Origin: Microcebus murinus
Taxonomy: Eukaryota; Chordata; Mammalia; Primates; Cheirogaleidae
Reading direction: 5' to 3'
Length of the DNA: 64,000 nucleotides
Assembly (NCBI RefSeq): GCF_040939455.1
Contig: NC_134106.1
Span: 73,167,001-73,231,000, forward strand
Shown here: one piece after another, positions 58,471 to 64,000 of the stretch
How the letters are laid out: every line of letters starts with the position of its first letter
Position numbering within the stretch: position 1 is the first letter of the stretch
The notes under the pieces: generated by a model
Database searches by the model: none
The model's input: the letters and a program-made list of their open reading frames with translations, nothing else
Told to the model about the DNA's origin: nothing
Translations under genes and position numbers: made by a program

Positions 58471-60456
58471 AAAGTAACAAAAAGTGACTTTATCAGCAGG
58501 TGCCTCATGGAAATTTTCAGATATGTGACTTAAGCAGAAGGACATTTGTTACTACTGATAGAAAGCTCAACATTTCTTTGGTTTTAACCAGAAGACAGCT
58601 TTCTTGTCATTTTTTTCTACATCATGCTGGCTGAGGAATGGACATCGGGAAGCAGTGACAGTGGAAAGGGGAGGAAAGCTGTATGCTGAGGGTGGCAGTG
58701 CCCTGCCCACCTGAGTGTCCTCATGGAGCAGAGCCCCTCCCACCCCAAAGCCACCTCCCTACATCTGGACTGTTAAGCCAGAGACAGAGAAACCTTATCA
58801 CATTTAGCCCATCATATTTCAAAGTTTCTTTGTAGCAGCCAATTCTGTTTTCCTCTGATTCATCTTGTATGCCCTGTCAGCTTTGGGAGACCATTTATTT
58901 TTCAACCACTTTGTATTGAGATTATAGCCCTATAGAATATCAACATCATGAAGGATTATTTTATACATCCAACCACTTGGAAGGGGTTTAGGCCTTATTC
59001 CCTGACTCACATCAAAGCAGAAACTCAAGGTCACTAGGTGTTGGCAATCACATAAGGGCTAAAGAAATTTACAGCATTGCTTAAATCTACTCTTTCTATG
59101 TACACTCTGTTTTCTCCTTCTGCATTCCATGATACATTTTAAGTTCAAAGATGCATTTGTTGGACCTTTAAATAACACGATAAGTGTCTTACACCCCATA
59201 ATTTGAGGACTCCAGTCTGCTTGATTTATATCTGAATTTTTCCCTACAACTTTAATATCTAAAGGAAACCACACTTTGGAATTTTAATTGCACTTGCCAT
59301 GGAGTCCATTATCTTGGAATAGATGATAATCTCATTCTTACTTTACACACTGAGCCTTCAGAAAATCTTGTTGTTATGTTGTTTCAATCATTATTTTAGT
59401 CTATCACATCTTGTCATGACAAGTTACTGACATGACTCAGTATTAAGTCTGATAAAATTTTAGAGCAATATTTTAAATGAAATATAATGAAGACGTAAAT
59501 TTTCTGTGCACTTACAATAAAAGCATAGAATTCAGATTCATTTTTTAGGTCAGGATGATTTCAAGTGAAAGTAACATATTTTTATGTTGTTTGAAACTTT
59601 TTGTTATAACAACATAATACCCAATTTGTCATCTCTAAAATAGTATTTAGTTTAAATACTTTTAAAATTCTTAGAATTTAGATAAAAAGAAAAATCTCAT
59701 GTAATTCTGTATTTTCCCTATGGTATATAAAGTACACTTTAGAGTCTCCATCTTTCAGTTTATGCTGGTTTATTTTGAAGACTTACTTTGGAATTGCAAG
59801 AATCCCTCCTTATGCTGCTAAAGGTAATTAAGGCAAATCAAAGTCTTTGGCAGAATGATCTTATATCTACTAATAATTTACAAAGTCTATTTGAATAGTC
59901 AAATATCAAACATTTTTACTAATTATTCTTAGCCATACTTGCCCTGAGGACAGCTTGTGTAGATACTTTCTCAAACATGATAGTGGAAAGGACAGTTTCC
60001 TGTGCATGGTGGAGGAGTAGCAGGGGGAAAATGGGAAAATACAAATTTCCCAATGTTATCAAGATTTATCTTGTTAAAAAAAACTCAACTGGTAATTTCC
60101 ACTATGTATTCAACCTGTGTGGCCACTAATCTGCATCCATTGTCTGGTTGTCAAATACAGGCAAGACAGGCTGAGGATGAGCTTTGATTTGCTCTCTCTT
60201 TCATCATAGCTGGTTGCTCACAGGGCACTTGGACCATCCGAATTCTCCTGCTGCTCAGGCCGTGCCTAGGCTGCGCAGCTGATGGGCCTTAACATGAGGG
60301 ACCTGAGGAGCAGCTGAGGCTCTCAAGGGCCAGAGTCCTCAGCTGCAAACTCTCCCTGATTCTCCACCAGCCTCCTCTTCTGCAGACTCAGAGGACCTGC
60401 TGAGATGCTCCCCAGAGAAGCAGCCCTTGTGGGCAGCTGGGCCTCAACAGCAGGGA
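58471..60456. other. AT-rich intergenic DNA, no gene seen
   Basis: Counterpart of 4259-6243. No gene or named repeat was recognised. Confidence 0.6.
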
Positions 60457-60484
60457 GGTTTGTGTTCAGGGCTGCACCACTGTG
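60457..60484 (-). other. V-kappa RSS (12-bp spacer) of the 60.5-kb IGKV2 gene
   Basis: Minus-strand heptamer CACAGTG (60478-60484), spacer GTGCAGCCCTGA, nonamer ACACAAACC (60457-60465). Confidence 0.93.
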
Positions 60485-61224
60485 GGAGGAGTTTGTAGAT
60501 CTTGCATGCAATAATAAACTCCAACATCCTCAGCCTCCACTCTGCTGATTTTCAACGTAAAATCTGTCCCTGACCCGCTGCCACTGAACCTGTCTGGGAC
60601 CCCAGAGAACAGGGTGGAAACCAAATAGATCAGGAGCTGTGGAGACTGGCCTGGCTTCTGCAGGTACCAATGCAAATAGGTCTTTCCATTGCTATGCAGG
60701 AGGCTCTGGCTAGACCTGCAGGAGATGGAGGCCGGCTCTCCAGGGGTGACCGGCAGGGATAGTGGAGTCTGGGTCATCACAATCTCCCCATTGGATCCTG
60801 CAAGAATGAGAGAGAAGTAGTACAATGTTATATATATCATTATGAGCAATTTTCAGGATTTTTCTCATACTATTTATTTAAAGTTATTTTTGTTTACAAA
60901 TTGTGATTCAGATGATACAAATAAATTTTCTAAAATGAGCACATTACTTACTAGGCACAAGGAACTTTGTTTTATAAAATCTTAATCATGGCCCTCATCA
61001 TTATAGTATTTAGAGGGTTCCTCATTAGTCAAAGGTCAAAATATAAATTTCCTCCTTCCCAGGAACAAAGACCATATGTCCCTAACACATGGTTACAATA
61101 AACATGGGAAGTTGTATCCCCTCCCCCCAGAGCTCACCCACTCCCTGTCCTCCTTTCTCATCTCTCTGTCCTTACCAGGGACCCAGAGCACCAGCAGCCC
61201 CAGGAGCTGAGCAGGGAGCCTCAT
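60485..61224 (-). CDS. IGKV2: Immunoglobulin kappa variable segment, subgroup 2-like, open
   Basis: The leader exon (61176-61224) begins [16 protein letters not shown] and ends at GTAAGG. The intron is 378 bases and the V exon is 60485-60797. The domain begins [18 protein letters not shown]. It has [52 protein letters not shown] and [13 protein letters not shown]. Both cysteines and the tryptophan are present, with no lesion. Its closest relative in the window is the gene at 6272-7003. I count about eight amino-acid differences in the V exon, most at or beside the three CDRs. The octamer at 61323-61330 is perfect. Confidence 0.95.
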
Positions 61225-61322
61225 TTTGGGAAGTTGGACTGAGGAGTCCTGGTCAGTCCAGGCCAGGTTAGGCATGAGCTTTATCTCAGACTCACAAGGG
61301 AAGGCCCTCCCTAGGGGACAGT

Positions 61323-61330
61323 ATGCAAAT
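61323..61330 (-). promoter_or_regulatory. Octamer promoter element of the 60.5-kb IGKV2 gene
   Basis: A perfect ATTTGCAT on the minus strand about 100 bases before the leader ATG. Confidence 0.9.
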
Positions 61331-62198
61331 GCCTTGGTGGTGCAGTGGAGTGGAAGGGAACAACAGGTTGCTTCCAGTCTCTCTTGTGAGCAAAGTGACA
61401 TATATGTCCCCTGTGTTTGGAGCAAAACTAACAGACAAAAATTCCATACTATCTAAGTAGAGGAAGGGATTTTAATGTTTGTTTCTTTTCTGTTTTTGGA
61501 AGCTTTTGTTCCATCTGAATGATTCAAGTTACTGTCTGTCATAACATGCCATGATTATGAAGGATTTCGTCTGAATTAATTTTAGGGCATATCGGCTAGT
61601 CTTGACATCCCTTTTCTTTCTTTTCTGAAGGATAATATTGCTTAACATAAAATTCCTTTCTGGCATTTTTTTTCTGTGAGCACTTTAAATAACTTTCAAG
61701 TTAATATTAATCCTATACTATTAACTAATTTATAATTCATCTTTCAATTTCACTTACGTTTACACCAATTTCTTTTTATGTGTTTTTGGGTAAAATTACA
61801 GGATTCCATACTGCACTTAGTTTTCATGCTTCATTCATTTTCTCTAGTCTGTGACAGTTCTTAATTTTTGTTTGTTTTTCAATATTCTGAAACTTTTGAG
61901 TTATACGGGACAGTTATTTTGACAAATGACCCTCTAATCAGGTTTAGTTGATGTTTTTCACTGATTAGATTCAGATTTTTCATTTTTGTCAAGAATATTA
62001 TGGAAGGGATGTGTCCTCAATGCATGATATCAGAAGTTATAGCATGTAATATCAACATGTCATTTCTGGTGATGATTAATGAATATGACTAATGAAACCT
62101 TTTTATAAGAAACCCTTAGTCAAAGGTGAGTGTGGTATTTTGATCACTCTTACTATGTGGTTATATGCTAACTTAGTCAGGAATAAGCTATCCCTATC

Positions 62199-62624
62199 TG
62201 CCATGGTTTGAATGATTGTGTCCTTCTGAAATTCATGTTGAGCCTTAAACCCCAAGGTGATGGTAATAGATGTAGTGCCCTCCGGGTAGATTGAATCAGG
62301 AGGGCTCTACCCCCAGGTATGAGATTAATGCTCTCATGAACAAGGCTCCAGAGAACTGCCTGGTCCTCCCACCTCTACTGCAACATGAGGACACAACGCT
62401 CACTTTGTCTTCTTTTGACCTCCCCCCTTCCAATATGTGGGGGCACAGAAACAAAATTTCATTTTGAATCACAGAGAGCCAAGTTCATTAGACACTGCAT
62501 CTGATGGTGTCTTGATCTTTCACCTCCAAGATCCAGAACTCTGGACCTGTGAGAAATAAATGTTCATTGTTGATAAGTTTTCCAGTCTGTGGTATTTAGT
62601 TATGGCAGCACAAATGAACTGAAG
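62199..62624. mobile_element. MaLR-type LTR, duplicate of 27013-27422
   Basis: It has the same landmarks as the 27-kb copy, plus 'ctgtgagaaataaatgttcattgttgataag', which that copy has partly lost. It is a remnant LTR without viral genes. Confidence 0.65.
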
Positions 62625-63905
62625 CACTGTCTGACTCTGACATTTTTCCCCCAATAGTTATTTCTACGTATAACCTGTTGCCAAATAGAGAACACTGAAG
62701 AAATAAATTATGGCCATTGAAATGAGTGTGTCTACCATGACCATTTACAATTCAAATGTTGATGTCCTGGAGAAAGGAAAAGAGGACTGGGATTTATTAA
62801 GCATGGTCATGTCCACCATTGCATAGCTGTTGTGAAGTCAACTGTTTGTACAAATGAATGCCATTATCTACCACTCAGAATGTTTCAGTAATCAAATAGA
62901 GGTATACAGAATTGTATACCTCTGACTTGTATACCTCACTGACTACTTCTGACTTGGAGGTTGAGATACTATTGGTGCCATGCTGAGATCCACACAGTTG
63001 GGACATGGTTTCCTAGAATGAGAAATTCTGGTGCCTCAGCTGAAGAATAGGTGACTACATTGACCTGGTATTTATTTCTTAAAATATGATTTTCCAAGTT
63101 TTCCTTTTATGACTTAAGTTGTCAATAGGATTGTGTTTTGATTGCTATGAAATGTAAAACATTAGAGAGGGTAGTGGGTAGAGAGGGTATATCAGAGAAG
63201 TCCCAGGCAGACATGACTGGATAGAGTTAGTCTGAGTTGGGCTTTTGGGGAAAAAAAATTGTACAACAAAAATATTTGAAGAAGTCATAGGTATCAAAAA
63301 AAGTAAATGAGAGCAACTTGGAAAATCTTTCTTGAGAAAAGATGGGGCACACATGTAACCAATGCCATTGTTTTTCATTGTCCTCTTACTCATTGACAGA
63401 CTATGTCTGCAGTTCCTGAATATCTGGGAAGATATATCAGCTAAATCCTGTCTCTGGGGCCAGGAGGTGGCTGTGAATATGAGCAAATGTGGGTCTGACT
63501 TACACGTCTATGAGTCCATGGCCACTGGCCTGGGGAGGACCTGAAGGTGGTGACCTTTCTCCCACCTTGATGAGGACACTTTGATCCCTGTCCTCCAGAT
63601 GCCCTTCAACAACCAGACCACACTCTGGTGACCTGGTCCTCACACCCTTTTATACTAGACAGACCCTCCCACTCACATTTCTTTCTAACTTGTATTTTCC
63701 TTTAGATTCATTTCCCCATAAGTACACTCTGCTCTGTGGACACTATGTGATAGAGGAAATGTTTTTCAGCTAAATATCCTAGGAGTTTCCATGAGTGTTA
63801 TTTGCTGTATGTCCACAAGGTATGCTAGATGAATGGGATGAAGGAAGAGGTGTAAAATCATTTCTGGAAGAAAACTGTGAGCTACGAAATGAGATGAGGA
63901 AGGGG

Positions 63906-63942
63906 TGACAATCATCATCATCACCATCATCATGATCATCAT
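63906..63942. repeat. Short ATC/CAT trinucleotide repeat
   Basis: An imperfect run of ATC/ATG triplets. The corresponding place near 28693 has a shorter, degenerate version, so it expanded in this copy. Confidence 0.8.
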
Positions 63943-64000
63943 TGTCAAGCCAGAATCCGTCTGCTGTCCTGGGAACTGGTATCAGCAACACACCAGATCC

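Larger units (their letters stand above)
54216..61450. repeat. IGKV2 duplication unit, copy 2
   Basis: Paralogue of 1-7245, with the same order of pseudogene, CTCF-like motif, L1 fragments, spacer and open IGKV2 gene. Differences are scattered substitutions and small indels. Homology to copy 1 ends shortly beyond the promoter octamer. Confidence 0.9.
61331..64000. repeat. V-gene upstream flank, paralogous to 26120-28760
   Basis: Immediately beyond the octamer the text follows the flank of the 25.2-kb gene ('aacaacaggttg', 'gtgagcaaagtgacatatatgtcccctgtgtttgga') to the window end. No gene was recognised. A short open frame at 63362-63544 corresponds to the one at 28151-28336, without known relatives. 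Confidence 0.85.

Noticed and set aside
1..64000. J-kappa or C-kappa segments, CRISPR arrays or prokaryotic operons
   Set aside because: I saw no 23-bp-spacer RSS next to a J-like FGxGTK motif and no C-domain exon. The genome is clearly primate, so bacterial features are not expected and none were seen.

Overview
The window is primate genomic DNA from an immunoglobulin kappa light-chain variable (IGKV) cluster. Primate origin follows from a dimeric Alu at 37969-38254 and primate-type LINE-1 elements. The young L1 5' and 3' UTRs, with a tail ending in TAATATGCCAAAATAAA, are unlike human L1PA elements as I know them. They suggest a strepsirrhine such as a lemur, galago or loris, but this is inference and I cannot name the species.

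Nine V-kappa segments are visible, all on the minus strand, so each recombination signal sequence (RSS) lies at the low-coordinate end and each promoter at the high-coordinate end. Six have an intact leader exon, splice sites, V exon, 12-bp-spacer RSS and upstream octamer: IGKV2-like at 6.3, 25.2, 48.7 and 60.5 kb, IGKV6-like at 11.2 kb and IGKV1-like at 52.9 kb. The IGKV6-like segment lacks four framework-3 residues. Three are pseudogenes of IGKV2 type, at 1.0, 22.2 and 55.2 kb. No J or C segment is present.

The cluster grew by tandem duplication. Positions 1 to about 7.2 kb and 54.2 to about 61.45 kb are copies of one unit (a dead IGKV2, old L1 fragments, then an open IGKV2). Diverged forms of the unit start near 20.0 and 47.0 kb. 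The flank beyond the 60.5-kb gene (61.3-64.0 kb) matches the flank beyond the 25.2-kb gene (26.1-28.8 kb).

The middle (29.9-46.9 kb) is transposon-rich. Two near-full-length L1s lie head to head: a minus-strand copy at 29980-36474 with a decayed ORF2, and a plus-strand copy at 39398-45910 with open ORF1 and an ORF2 broken by one single-base frameshift. The 2.9 kb between their 5' ends holds a retroposed tRNA-Met(CAU) copy, an Alu and an old L1-like fragment. Older repeats elsewhere include L1 fragments, an L2 end, a Tigger/MER2-like DNA transposon, MaLR-type LTRs and a TTTC microsatellite.

Points that most deserve a second look are: a perfect 21-bp-arm palindrome that looks like a template-switch mutation; three copies of one target site around the plus-strand L1; a reading frame antisense to the 5' UTR of both L1s that runs out through the L1 5' end; the tRNA-Met retroposon; the mosaic duplication structure; and CTCF-like motifs. 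Otherwise this is an ordinary, if lively, V-gene array. I found no wholly new gene system.
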